Assembly: GCF_030295425.1 (NCBI RefSeq)
Contig: NZ_AP027081.1
Coordinates: 372,001 to 436,000 of the forward strand
Source of the DNA: Mesoterricola sediminis
GTDB taxonomy: Bacteria > Acidobacteriota > Holophagae > Holophagales > Holophagaceae
DNA: 64,000 bases
Direction: 5' to 3'
The notes under the pieces were generated by a model. That model ran no database searches, had not been told where the DNA came from, and was given only the letters and a program-made list of their open reading frames with translations. Position numbers and translations under genes: made by a program. Numbering within the stretch: the first letter of the stretch is position 1; every line of letters begins with the position of its first letter. This document shows positions 32,703-41,753 of the stretch, one piece after another.

Positions 32703-34667
32703 TCAGCTCAGGGCCGCCTCGAGGCGGGTGGAAAGTCGGTCCAGGTGGGAAAGGAGGGCGTCCAGCTGGGTCCGGACCTCCCGGCCGCTGCGCTCCGCGC
32801 GCACCCAGCGCTTGAGGAGGTTGAGGGCCTGGGGGTCCCGCACGCCCAGGGGCTTCGTGGTCTGGATCAGCCTGTGGGCGAGCCGGGTCCGCTCGGGGGT
32901 GTCGCCCCGGGCCTCGCGGAGGGAGACGCCCATGCGCTGGGCCTCCCGCGAGGTGTTGAGGTCGAGGCGGATGAGGGGCACCCGGGCGTTGATCCGGAGC
33001 AGGAACTGGTCCAGGAACCGCAGGATCTCGCCGAGGCCGTCGGCGGCCTCCTCCAGGGCGGGCTCGAGGTCGGGGGGATCGTCCAGGTTGCGCGCGAACT
33101 GGGAGGAGAGGCGCTCGAACTCGACCCGGTCGACGCTGCGGATGAGGAGGAATTCGGGGCTCCGCCGGAAGCCGGCCACCTGCGCCTGGGCCTGGGCCAG
33201 GGCCAGGGCGAGCCGGGGCCAGTTGCGGAGCTCCAGGTGCAGCCGGATCTGGGAGAGGGCGGGGTCCATGTACTGCCAGAGGCGGTGGAGGCGCTGGCGG
33301 AGCCGGTCCCCCTCCTCGGTGAGGGAGGGGGAGTCCGGGAAGAGCTTGGCCCGCAGCTCGGGGGAGAAGAGCCCCACCAGGTCCCCCATGAGCTGGCGCT
33401 GGTGGGAGAGGAGGAGGGCCCGGAGGTTGTCCAGGGTCGCGGCCAGCTGGTCCACGTCCTCGTGGGTGAGGGTCTGGAGGAGGAGGCCGCGGATCGTGGC
33501 CTGGTCCTGGAGGAGGCTGAGCACGGCCTGGCGCAGGAAGGCCCCCAGCAGCAGGGCCTCCTCGCTGCCGGCGGGAAGGCCGTCCGCGACCCGGGGGTGG
33601 AACACGCGCTCCGCCAGCCGGCCCAGCTCGGATTCGATGACATAGAAGGTGGGCACCGAGGCGTAGCGCTGGGGGATGGAGGCGTTGGCGGCCGGCTCCG
33701 CGCGCTCCACGAGGCTGAGGAGGGCCAGGTGGCTCACCAGGGCGCGGGCGACGATCCGGAAGGAGGGCGGGTGCCCCTCCCGCAGCTTCTTGAGGAGGGC
33801 CCGCACATCGGAGGGGAGGTTCCGCTCCAGGAGGCGCTCCTCCACCCGGGGGAGGCTCCAGCCCAGGTGGTTCCAGAGCCACTGCAGGCTGCCGCGGATC
33901 TGCTCCACGGCGGGCCAGTGGACCCCCCGGTCCAGGGGGCGGAAGAGGGTGATGCGCAGGCTCGCGATGACGTGCTGGATGAGGAGGAGGGGCTCGGCCC
34001 GCAGGCGGGTGGATTCGGGCAGGGCGCCGCCCAGGAGGGCCTCCAGGTTGCGGATCGCGGAGAGGGGGTTGCCCTGGCCCGTCTGCAGGGCCCGGTTCAG
34101 GGCCTTCATCTGGGTGTTGAGCCGGGCCACCAGGGCCTTGCCCGCCTCGTCCCTGGCCAGTTCGGCGAACAGGGCCCGGACGGGGTCCCGCTGCTCCATG
34201 AGGAAGGCGGTCCAGTGCTCCTTGAGCTGGTCGTCCTCGCCGGAGCCCAGGGAGGTGGCCATGGTGCGCAGGGAGGCCACGAGGTCGAGGAGGTTGACCA
34301 CCCATTCGGGCTCGCGGTTCCGGTCCAGCATGTCCCGGTGGGCGGCCGCGGCCAGGTCGGCCAGCTCCGCCAGGCTGTGCTGGAGGACCAGGCCCATGGC
34401 GGACCGCACCTCGCCCAGCCTCCGTTCCGAGAACTGGTTGAGGAAGGTGAGGAAGAGCCCGAAGGCCCGCCGCAGCCGCGCCAGGTGGAGCGACTCGCCC
34501 ACCTCGAGCTCCGCGCCCGGACCGGTCTCCAGCAGGGGGAGGACGTCGCCGGCCCCCATGTGGATTATCTCGTTCAATAACTGGAGATCCTGCCGCGAAA
34601 GTCCCTTTTCCCGGATGAGGAGCCGAGCCATATCAAGGCGCTGACCTGAGGACTGGGCGCTGGGCAT
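32703..34667 (-). CDS. Unknown 654-aa all-helical protein, coupled to a GGDEF gene and divergent from pilB
   Basis: The protein is almost entirely helical, with Leu/Arg/Glu-rich segments (ESLHLARLRRAFGLFLTFLN, LLLLIQHVIASLRITLF, LALALAQAQAQVAGFRR). It has no signal peptide, no clear transmembrane helix and no named domain. ATG 34667 is taken as the start (GGGGG just upstream); ATG 34631 is an alternative. The frame remains open far upstream, but that is antisense to pilB. Position between pilBTC and a diguanylate cyclase hints at pilus or motility control (inference only). Confidence 0.65.
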   Translation of the reverse strand: MPSAQSSGQRLDMARLLIREKGLSRQDLQLLNEIIHMGAGDVLPLLETGPGAELEVGESLHLARLRRAFGLFLTFLNQFSERRLGEVRSAMGLVLQHSLAELADLAAAAHRDMLDRNREPEWVVNLLDLVASLRTMATSLGSGEDDQLKEHWTAFLMEQRDPVRALFAELARDEAGKALVARLNTQMKALNRALQTGQGNPLSAIRNLEALLGGALPESTRLRAEPLLLIQHVIASLRITLFRPLDRGVHWPAVEQIRGSLQWLWNHLGWSLPRVEERLLERNLPSDVRALLKKLREGHPPSFRIVARALVSHLALLSLVERAEPAANASIPQRYASVPTFYVIESELGRLAERVFHPRVADGLPAGSEEALLLGAFLRQAVLSLLQDQATIRGLLLQTLTHEDVDQLAATLDNLRALLLSHQRQLMGDLVGLFSPELRAKLFPDSPSLTEEGDRLRQRLHRLWQYMDPALSQIRLHLELRNWPRLALALAQAQAQVAGFRRSPEFLLIRSVDRVEFERLSSQFARNLDDPPDLEPALEEAADGLGEILRFLDQFLLRINARVPLIRLDLNTSREAQRMGVSLREARGDTPERTRLAHRLIQTTKPLGVRDPQALNLLKRWVRAERSGREVRTQLDALLSHLDRLSTRLEAALS

Positions 34668-34760
34668 GCCCCCAGGATAGCCGCTCGGGCGGATCACGCT
34701 ATATCCCAAGCAGCTCTTTGTTAGGTGTAGACTGCACAACGACCCCCCTGGGAGGAACCA

Positions 34761-36593
34761 TTGGCCAGCAAGCTGGGTGAAATGCTTGTCAAAGCGCAGC
34801 TGATCACGGAAGTTCAGCTCGACGACGCCATCAAGCTCCAGCGCCGGGAGGGCGGGAAGCTGGGAAGCATCGTCGTCAGGCTCGGCTTCTGCTCCGACCA
34901 GGACATCGTCAGCTTCCTGGGCATGCAGTACGGCGTGCCCGCGGCGGACCTGGACCAGTGGCCGCCCATCGAGGCCTCCGTCATCGCCCTGGTCCCCGCC
35001 GAGCTCGCCAACAAGCACAAGGTGCTGCCCCTCCAGCGCTCCGGCAACGTCCTCACCATGGCCATGTCCGATCCCACGGACATCTTCGCCATGGACGACG
35101 TGCGGTTCCACACGGGCTACAACATCGACCCGGTCGTCTCGTCCGAGCGGGGCCTGATCCGGGCCATCGAGAAGTACTACGGCGGCTCCAGCGGCCTGAC
35201 CCTCCGCGACAAGGAGCCCGGCGTCCGGACCGAGCGCCGCACCGAGGCGAGGGACACCGATCCCCGCGCCGTCCCCGACGCGGGCCTGGAGTCCGAGGAG
35301 GCCACCCTCGACCTGCGCGACCTCGAAGACGAGATGAGCGAAGGGACGGAGTACGAGAGCCTCGACGAGGACGAGGAGGTCAACGTCGCGGCCCTGGGCA
35401 AGGCCAGCGAGGACGCGCCCGTCGTCCGGCTGGTTAATGTGGTGCTCATCGACGCCATCCGCAAGGGGGCCTCGGACATCCACATCGAGCCCTACGAGAA
35501 GAGCTACCGGATCCGGTTCCGCATCGACGGCCTCCTCCAGGAGGTCATGCGGCCCAACCTCAAGCTGAAGGACCCCGTCACCAGCCGCGTGAAGATCCTT
35601 GCCAAGCTGAACATCGCCGAGAAGCGCCTGCCCCAGGACGGCCGCATCAAGCTGCGGGTCCAGCTCGGCGGCAAGCAGAAGGTCATCGACTACCGGGTCA
35701 GCATCCTCCCCACCCTCTTCGGGGAGAAGATCGTGCTCCGGCTGCTGGACTCCGACAAGCTGATGCTGGACCTGACGAAGCTGGGCTTCGAGCCGGAGAG
35801 CCTCGTCCAGTGGGACCGCCAGATCAGCAAGCCCTACGGCATGGTGCTGGTCACGGGACCGACGGGTTCGGGCAAGACCAACACCCTCTACTCCTCCATC
35901 GCGAAGCTCAACACCTCGGACGTGAACATCATGACCGCCGAGGACCCCGTCGAGTTCAACTTCGCCGGGATCAACCAGGTCCAGATGAAGGAGCAGATCG
36001 GCCTCAACTTCGCCGCGGCCCTGAGGTCCTTCCTCCGGCAGGACCCCAACATCATCCTCGTGGGCGAGATCCGCGACTTCGAGACGGCCGAGATCGCCAT
36101 CAAGGCCTCCCTCACCGGCCACCTGGTGCTCTCCACCCTCCACACCAACGACGCCCCCTCCACCATCAACCGCCTGATGAACATGGGCGTGGAGCCCTTC
36201 CTGGTGGCCACCAGCGTCAACATCATCTGCGCCCAGCGGCTCGTCCGGCGCATCTGCGCCAACTGCAAGCAGAACGATCCCCACCCCCTGCCGCCCGAGG
36301 CCCTGCTCAAGATCGGCTTCACGGAGGAGGAGGTCGCCCGCGGGATCGTGCTGAAGAAGGGGGCCGGCTGCGAGGTGTGCGGCGGCCGCGGCTACAAGGG
36401 CCGCGTCGGCCTCTACGAGGTGCTCGAGATGTCCGAGACCCTCAAGGACATGATCCTCACGGGCGCCAGCGCCATCGAGCTGCGCGAGCAGGCCGTGAAG
36501 GAGGGCATGATCACCCTCCGCCGCTCCGGGTGCCGCAAGGTCCTGGACGGGGTCACCACCATCGAGGAGATCGTGCGCGAGACGGTTCTCTAG
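34761..36593 (+). CDS. pilB: Type IV pilus extension ATPase
   Basis: A 610-aa hexameric AAA-type motor that drives pilin assembly at the inner membrane. An N-terminal MshEN-like region (KLGEMLVKAQLITEVQLDDA) is followed by an acidic linker (about 150-215). The ATPase core has Walker A VTGPTGSGKTNTL, Asp box ITAEDPVEF (MTAEDPVEFNF here), Walker B LVGEIRDFETAEI and His box LSTLHTNDAPSTI. A zinc tetracysteine module (CANCKQ ... CEVCGGRGYKGR) is present. MshEN domains bind c-di-GMP in some PilB proteins, and two or more cyclases are nearby. The start is TTG with GGAGG 5 nt upstream. Confidence 0.96.
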   Translation: MASKLGEMLVKAQLITEVQLDDAIKLQRREGGKLGSIVVRLGFCSDQDIVSFLGMQYGVPAADLDQWPPIEASVIALVPAELANKHKVLPLQRSGNVLTMAMSDPTDIFAMDDVRFHTGYNIDPVVSSERGLIRAIEKYYGGSSGLTLRDKEPGVRTERRTEARDTDPRAVPDAGLESEEATLDLRDLEDEMSEGTEYESLDEDEEVNVAALGKASEDAPVVRLVNVVLIDAIRKGASDIHIEPYEKSYRIRFRIDGLLQEVMRPNLKLKDPVTSRVKILAKLNIAEKRLPQDGRIKLRVQLGGKQKVIDYRVSILPTLFGEKIVLRLLDSDKLMLDLTKLGFEPESLVQWDRQISKPYGMVLVTGPTGSGKTNTLYSSIAKLNTSDVNIMTAEDPVEFNFAGINQVQMKEQIGLNFAAALRSFLRQDPNIILVGEIRDFETAEIAIKASLTGHLVLSTLHTNDAPSTINRLMNMGVEPFLVATSVNIICAQRLVRRICANCKQNDPHPLPPEALLKIGFTEEEVARGIVLKKGAGCEVCGGRGYKGRVGLYEVLEMSETLKDMILTGASAIELREQAVKEGMITLRRSGCRKVLDGVTTIEEIVRETVL

Positions 36594-36668
36594 TCTTCAC
36601 CAGAGGCCTCCCCGCCCGGGCAGGCCTCCCCCACGCCGAACAGAACCCGGCACGGAAAGGAAGGCCCC

Positions 36669-37850
36669 ATGGCCGAGCACAGCGCCAACTACGTTGTCCC
36701 GCTCCAGCAGCTCCTCAAGACCATGGTGGAGTACGGGGGAACCGACCTGCACATCACCACCGATTCCGCGCCCCAGGTGCGCATCGACGGGCGCATGGTC
36801 CCCCTCAAGCTCCCGCCCCTGGAGGCCGCCCAGACCCGCTGGCTCTGCTACGGCGTCATGACCGACCAGCAGAAGCACCGCCTCGAGGAGGACCTGGAGG
36901 TGGACTTCTCCTTCGGCCTGCAGGGGGTCAGCCGCTTCCGCGCCAACGTCTTCAACCAGAAGGGCGCCACGGCCGGCGTCTTCCGCGCCATCCCCGAGCA
37001 GATCCGGAGCTTCGAGGCCCTGGGCCTGCCCCCCATCGTCCAGTCCCTGTGCGACAAGCCCCGGGGCCTGGTGCTGGTGACGGGCGTGACCGGCTCGGGC
37101 AAGTCCACGACCCTGGCCGCCATGATCGACCGGGTCAACGAGATCGAGCCCCTCCACATCCTCACCATCGAGGACCCCGTCGAATACGTGCACCACCACA
37201 AGCGGAGCCTCGTCAACCAGCGCGAGATCCACGCCGACACCCACAGCTTCAAGAAGGCCCTTCGTTCGGCCCTGCGCCAGGACCCCGACGTCGTGCTCGT
37301 CGGCGAGTTGCGCGACCTGGAGACCATCGAGGCCGCCCTGACCATCGCCGAGACGGGCCACCTCACCTTCGGCACCCTGCACACCAGCTCCTGCGTGCAG
37401 ACCATGAACCGCATCATCGACGTCTTCCCGGCCCACCAGCAGCCCCAGATCCGGGCCCAGCTCTCCCTGGTGCTGGAGGGCGTGCTCTGCCAGTCCCTGA
37501 TCCCCAAGGCCTCGGGCAAGGGCCGGGTCCTGGCGCTGGAGGTGATGATCCCCAACCCGGCCATCCGGAACCTCATCCGCGAGGACAAGATCCACCAGGT
37601 CTACAGCTCCATGCAGACCGGGCAGCTGAAGTACGGGATGCAGACCTTCAACCAGAGCCTCTCCGAGCTCGTGCTGCGGGGGGAGATCGCCCAGGACATG
37701 GCCATGTCCTACTCCTCCAACCAGGACGAACTCCGCGAGCTGATCAACCGCGGCGTGGGCACCCAGAACATGGCGACCACGCCCCAGCCCCCCCGTTCCG
37801 GGCCCTCCGCCGTCCTGGGGGGCCGGAACCCCAATATTAAATACACCTAG
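36669..37850 (+). CDS. pilT: Type IV pilus retraction ATPase
   Basis: A 393-aa motor ATPase for pilus disassembly and twitching. Walker A VTGVTGSGKSTTL, Asp box TIEDPVEYVH, Walker B LVGELRDLETIE, His box FGTLHTSSCVQTMNRIID and a C-terminal AIRNLIRE motif (the PilT signature, needed for retraction) are all present. ATG 36669 follows a GGAAAGGAAGG ribosome site. It sits between pilB and pilC. Confidence 0.96.
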   Translation: MAEHSANYVVPLQQLLKTMVEYGGTDLHITTDSAPQVRIDGRMVPLKLPPLEAAQTRWLCYGVMTDQQKHRLEEDLEVDFSFGLQGVSRFRANVFNQKGATAGVFRAIPEQIRSFEALGLPPIVQSLCDKPRGLVLVTGVTGSGKSTTLAAMIDRVNEIEPLHILTIEDPVEYVHHHKRSLVNQREIHADTHSFKKALRSALRQDPDVVLVGELRDLETIEAALTIAETGHLTFGTLHTSSCVQTMNRIIDVFPAHQQPQIRAQLSLVLEGVLCQSLIPKASGKGRVLALEVMIPNPAIRNLIREDKIHQVYSSMQTGQLKYGMQTFNQSLSELVLRGEIAQDMAMSYSSNQDELRELINRGVGTQNMATTPQPPRSGPSAVLGGRNPNIKYT

Positions 37851-37934
37851 CATGCTCGTCCCCGTGCTTCCCTTGGACGGTGATTGGGCCTATCCTGGAC
37901 CCACTGAAGCGATCCCCTGACATTCGAGGTTCTA

Positions 37935-39137
37935 ATGCCCGCATATGCTTGGAAAGGAAAGAACCGGCTGGGTGAGATCCAGGAAGGGGTCATCGTAGCC
38001 GATACCCGCGACGCCGCGGCCCAGACCCTCAAGCGGAACGGCATCCAGGTCGTCAGCGTCAAGGCGCAGGGGGCCGAGGGCGGCAAGGCCCTGGGCAAGG
38101 TGAAGGCCAAGGACCTGGCCATCTTCACCCGCCAGTTCAGCGTGATGATCGACGCGGGCCTCCCCCTGGTCCAGTGCCTGGAGATCCTGGGCGCGCAGCA
38201 GACGGACAAGGGGTTCCAGCGCATCATCGGCGCCGTCCGCAAGGACGTGGAGCAGGGCGCCACCCTGCAGACCGCCCTGAGCAAGCATCCCAAGGCCTTC
38301 AACGATCTCTACGTGAACATGGTGGGCGCCGGCGAAGCGGGCGGCATCCTGGACGTGATCCTCCAGCGCCTCTCGGGCTACATCGAGAAGGCCGTGAAGC
38401 TGACCTCCAAGGTCAAGGGGGCCATGACCTACCCCATCACGGTGATCATCATCGCCATCACCGTGGTGGCCATCATCATGGTGAAGGTCATCCCGGTGTT
38501 CTCGCAGATGTACGAGGGCATGGGCAGCAGCCTCCCCTTCCCGACCCTGGTGTGCATCGCCATCTCCAACGTGCTCATCAACTACTTCTGGGTGGTGGCC
38601 ATCTTCCTGGTGCTGATCGTCATCGGCACCCGGCAGTACTACAAGACCCCCGCGGGCCGGCTGCAGCTCGACACGATCATCCTCATGATCCCGATCGTCG
38701 GCGAGCTCCTGCGCAAGGTGGCCGTCGCGCGCTTCTGCCGCACCCTGGGCACCCTGACCAGCTCCGGCGTGCCCATCCTCGAGGGCATGGACATCACGGC
38801 CCGCACCGCCGGCAACGTGGTCATCCAGAACGCCATCATGAAGTCCCGCGAGGCGGTGGAGCAGGGCCGCAACATCGCCGGCCCCCTGGCCGAGACCAAG
38901 GTCTTCCCGCCGATGGTCGTGCAGATGGTGGGCGTGGGCGAGGCCACGGGCGCCCTGGACGCCATGCTGGGCAAGGTGGCCGACTTCTACGAGGACGAGG
39001 TGGACAACGCCGTGGCGGCCATGACCGCCATGATGGAGCCCCTGATCATCTTCGTGCTGGGCGGCATCATCGGCTTCATCGTGATCGCCATGTATATGCC
39101 GATCTTCAACCTGGCCAACGTCATGGGCAAGGACTGA
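37935..39137 (+). CDS. pilC: Type IV pilus inner membrane platform protein
   Basis: A 400-aa polytopic inner membrane protein (GspF family). The start MPAYAWKGKNRLGEIQEGVI is characteristic. Two homologous cytoplasmic helical domains carry the F-domain motifs (FTRQFSVMIDAGLPLVQCLE; FCRTLGTLTSSGVPILEGMD). Transmembrane helices lie at about 175-195 (VIIIAITVVAIIMVKVIPVF), 220-240 and the C-terminal IIFVLGGIIGFIVIAMYMPI. It couples PilB and PilT to pilin movement. Confidence 0.96.
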   Translation: MPAYAWKGKNRLGEIQEGVIVADTRDAAAQTLKRNGIQVVSVKAQGAEGGKALGKVKAKDLAIFTRQFSVMIDAGLPLVQCLEILGAQQTDKGFQRIIGAVRKDVEQGATLQTALSKHPKAFNDLYVNMVGAGEAGGILDVILQRLSGYIEKAVKLTSKVKGAMTYPITVIIIAITVVAIIMVKVIPVFSQMYEGMGSSLPFPTLVCIAISNVLINYFWVVAIFLVLIVIGTRQYYKTPAGRLQLDTIILMIPIVGELLRKVAVARFCRTLGTLTSSGVPILEGMDITARTAGNVVIQNAIMKSREAVEQGRNIAGPLAETKVFPPMVVQMVGVGEATGALDAMLGKVADFYEDEVDNAVAAMTAMMEPLIIFVLGGIIGFIVIAMYMPIFNLANVMGKD

Positions 39138-39156
39138 CGGGTCCCGGACCCGGAAC

Positions 39157-39192
39157 GGGGGGGGTGCCGCCGGCGCGGGGCACTCCCCCTTC
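39157..39192 (+). terminator. Putative terminator after pilC
   Basis: A GC-rich hairpin (GGGGGTGCC with GGCACTCCCCC, loop about 10 nt) followed by a weak T-stretch (TTCGCTTGTCT). It lies between the convergent ends of pilC and the 39222 gene, so it may serve both. Confidence 0.5.
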
Positions 39193-39221
39193 GCTTGTCT
39201 CGAGCGGCAGGACGGGCCGGC

Positions 39222-39569
39222 TCAGGCCTCCCGGCCGCAGTCCGCGCAGATGCGCCGCTTCTGATAGGCGGCCATGGCCTGCCGGTCCTTGCGGCGGGCC
39301 CGGATCCAGGTGAGGAAAGTCGCCGAGCCCGCGGCCAGGAAGAACCCCATCATGGGCAGGGCGCGCGCCGGCGGGACGAAGCCCGGGCTGAGGGCGGCCA
39401 GGAAGAACAGGGTGATGCAGGCGGTGCCGTGGAAGACGGACCGCCGCAAGGGCGGCGCCAGGGCGGCCCGCTGGACGGGGTCGGCCTGGGGGTCCCGCAC
39501 CTGGGCGGCGTATTGTTCGGCCACGGTGTGGAGGCGGACGCCTCCGCAGGAAGGGCAGGGGCTCGACAT
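39222..39569 (-). CDS. Small membrane protein with zinc-ribbon ends
   Basis: 115 aa. An N-terminal CPSCGG and a C-terminal CADCG form a split zinc ribbon around two hydrophobic helices (ACITLFFLAALSPGFV and LPMMGFFLAAGSATFLTWI), with basic residues after the second helix. No family name can be given. It shares one base with the rsmB stop (TGATG), so it is translated from the rsmB transcript. Confidence 0.65.
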   Translation of the reverse strand: MSSPCPSCGGVRLHTVAEQYAAQVRDPQADPVQRAALAPPLRRSVFHGTACITLFFLAALSPGFVPPARALPMMGFFLAAGSATFLTWIRARRKDRQAMAAYQKRRICADCGREA

Positions 39570-40849
39570 CAAGGCTCCGGATGACGCGTGAAGGCGAAGG
39601 CCTGGAACCCCTCGCCCGGCCAGGCCAGGGGATCGGGGCGGAAGAAGCTCACGGGGCCGGGCGCCGGGCCCAGGCCCTCGGGCCAGATGGCCGCGGGGGC
39701 CCAGCCGGGGATACCGGCCAGCCAGTCGCGGTGGTCCTGCCCCTCCTCCGAGAGCCAGGAGCAGACCGCGTAGATGAGGAGGCCCCCCGGTGCGAGCCGC
39801 TGGGTGGCGGCCTCCAGGAGGTCCCGCTGGACGGCCCGGAGGCGGGCCCGGTCGATGCCATCGCCGATCCAGGTGAGCTCGGGGTGTTTCTGGAGGGTGC
39901 CGGAGCCGGAACAGGGGGCGTCCAGGAGGATCAGGTCGAAGGCGGGGCCGCCGCTCCGGAGCCAGTCGGCCGCCTCGGCCACCACCACCTCGGCCGCCAC
40001 CTTCCGGAGGGCCAGGTTCTCCTCCAGGCGCCGGGCCCGGGCGGGGTGGACCTCCAGGGCCGTGAGGGCGGCGCCGGGGAAGCGCCGGGCGAGGCCCGTC
40101 GTCTTGCCGCCGGGGGCCGCGCAGGCATCCAGGATCCGGGCGGGCTGGCGATCCCAGGCGAAGGCCAGCAGGGCCTGGGAGCTGAGGTCCTGCACCATGC
40201 CATGCCCCTCGGCCAGCCAGGTGCGCGGGAAGTCGGCGTCCGGGGGCAGGCGCAGGGCGCCGGGCAGCTCGGGGGCGGGCTCCAGGTCCATGGGCGCGTC
40301 GTCCAGGGCCACGAACCAGGGCCGCGGGGGCGTCTGGAGACGGCGCCACAGCGCGTCCTGGGCGTCCAGCCGGCCCCAGGGCCACAGGGCCGCCTTCAGG
40401 GCCCGCGCGACGAAGGGGGTCTGGTCCAGGGCGGCGGGGGCGGCGTCCAGGGCGGCGGCGAGGGCCGTCCGGTCCTTGGCGGCCCGGCGGAGCAGGGCGT
40501 TCACCAGGCCCTGGTGGGGCGGGAAGCCCAGGTCCCGGTGCCCGGCCAGGGCCACGGCCTCGTTCACGGCGGCGTGGACCGATACGCCCGGGAGCCAGGC
40601 CAGCTGGGCCAGGCCCAGGGCCAGGGCGATCTGGGTGCCCAGGGGCAGGCCCCGTTCCGGGCGCTGGAGCTGGGGGAGGACATGGGCCTGCAGGGTGCCC
40701 CAGCGCCGGAGGCAGAGGCCGAGGAGGGCGTTGGCCAGACCCGCGTCGCCCGGCGGCAGGTCGCGGTCCCAGGCCTCCGGCAGCCGCTCCCCCTCTCCGA
40801 AGACGGTCTGGAGGGCGCCGGCGACGGCGATTCGGCTGGGTGTCGGCAT
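39569..40849 (-). CDS. rsmB: 16S rRNA m5C methyltransferase (RsmB/Sun type)
   Basis: A 426-aa SAM-dependent RNA cytosine-5 methyltransferase. An N-terminal NusB-like RNA-binding region (SRIAVAGALQTV ... NEAVALAG, GLVNALLRR) is followed by the catalytic domain with DACAAPGGKTTGLA (SAM), LDAPCSGSGTLQ (motif IV PCS) and LIYAVCSWLSEEG (motif VI Cys, usually TCS, here VCS). RsmB methylates C967 of 16S rRNA in E. coli. The start is ATG 40849. It is divergent from hslO. Confidence 0.92.
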   Translation of the reverse strand: MPTPSRIAVAGALQTVFGEGERLPEAWDRDLPPGDAGLANALLGLCLRRWGTLQAHVLPQLQRPERGLPLGTQIALALGLAQLAWLPGVSVHAAVNEAVALAGHRDLGFPPHQGLVNALLRRAAKDRTALAAALDAAPAALDQTPFVARALKAALWPWGRLDAQDALWRRLQTPPRPWFVALDDAPMDLEPAPELPGALRLPPDADFPRTWLAEGHGMVQDLSSQALLAFAWDRQPARILDACAAPGGKTTGLARRFPGAALTALEVHPARARRLEENLALRKVAAEVVVAEAADWLRSGGPAFDLILLDAPCSGSGTLQKHPELTWIGDGIDRARLRAVQRDLLEAATQRLAPGGLLIYAVCSWLSEEGQDHRDWLAGIPGWAPAAIWPEGLGPAPGPVSFFRPDPLAWPGEGFQAFAFTRHPEP

Positions 40850-40913
40850 GAAGGCTCCCCTCCTCCCAGCCTCTCACATTCGGCGGAGGCCGGGGAGAAG
40901 CTACACTTGGGTC

Positions 40914-41753
40914 ATGCAAGAACCCGCCGCCGCCGCCCGGGTCGTACGGGCCCTCACTTCCGATCGCCACATCCGCCTCTCCGCTCTGGACGCGAGCCCC
41001 CTCTGGGACGGCGTCCGCCGGGGGCACCCCCAGCTGGAGGCCGACGCCTGCGCCGTCCTCGTCCAGCACCTGGCGGGGACCCTGCTGCTCCAGGCCCGGA
41101 CCTTCTTCTCCGAACGGCTCCAGATCCTGGTGCGCACCTCGGGCCGGGCCAAGGCCGTCGTGTCCGACGCCTGGCCCGAGGGGGACATCCGCGGCGTCCT
41201 CGACCCCGTCCCGGGGAAGGACGGCGCCTGGCTCGAGGGGCCCGGCCTGGTCCAGGTCATGCGCTCCACGGCGGGGGCCCAGCCCTACATGGGCAACCTG
41301 GAATGGGTGGAGGGCTCCCTCGCCAAGCAGTTCGAGGCCTACCTGCAGCAGTCCGAGCAGGTCCAGGCCAGCGTCGACCTCTGGTGCGACCCCGCCACGG
41401 GGGAGGCCGGGGGCCTGCTGGTCGAGCCCATGCCGGGTTGCCCTCCGGACCGGCTCCAGGCCCTCATCGACGCCCTGGACGGGCTGGAGGTGGTGCCCCT
41501 GTGGGAGCGGACGCCCGACTTCCTCTGCACCTGGATCAACCGGGGCCCCGGGTCCGAGGTCCTCGGGGCGACCGACGTGCGCTACCACTGCCGCTGCTCC
41601 CGGGAGAGCCTGCTGCAGGCCCTGGCCGGCTTCGGGGCGGAGCGCCTGGCGGACATGTTCAAGGAGGACCTCCCCGTGGACGTGCGCTGCGACTACTGCG
41701 GCGCCGAGTACCGGGTGGCCCGGGCCGATATCCCGGCCGGGGGGGACGCGTGA
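40914..41753 (+). CDS. hslO: Redox-regulated chaperone Hsp33
   Basis: A 279-aa cytoplasmic holdase chaperone that is activated by disulfide formation. The N-terminal domain shows the Hsp33 pattern (HLAGTLLLQARTFFSERLQI, GNLEWVEGSLAKQFEAYL, LLVEPMPGCPPDRL). The C-terminal redox switch keeps four Cys (CRCSRESLL ... CDYCGAEY), in the order C-x-C and C-x-x-C that binds zinc when reduced. Its stop overlaps the next gene (GTGA). Confidence 0.93.
   Translation: MQEPAAAARVVRALTSDRHIRLSALDASPLWDGVRRGHPQLEADACAVLVQHLAGTLLLQARTFFSERLQILVRTSGRAKAVVSDAWPEGDIRGVLDPVPGKDGAWLEGPGLVQVMRSTAGAQPYMGNLEWVEGSLAKQFEAYLQQSEQVQASVDLWCDPATGEAGGLLVEPMPGCPPDRLQALIDALDGLEVVPLWERTPDFLCTWINRGPGSEVLGATDVRYHCRCSRESLLQALAGFGAERLADMFKEDLPVDVRCDYCGAEYRVARADIPAGGDA

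Noticed and set aside
32703-36284. A 1193-codon minus-strand frame spanning the helical gene and all of pilB
   Set aside because: The part beyond 34667 is antisense to a certain pilB, has the D/V/H-rich composition typical of shadow frames in GC-rich DNA, and an acceptable start exists at 34667.
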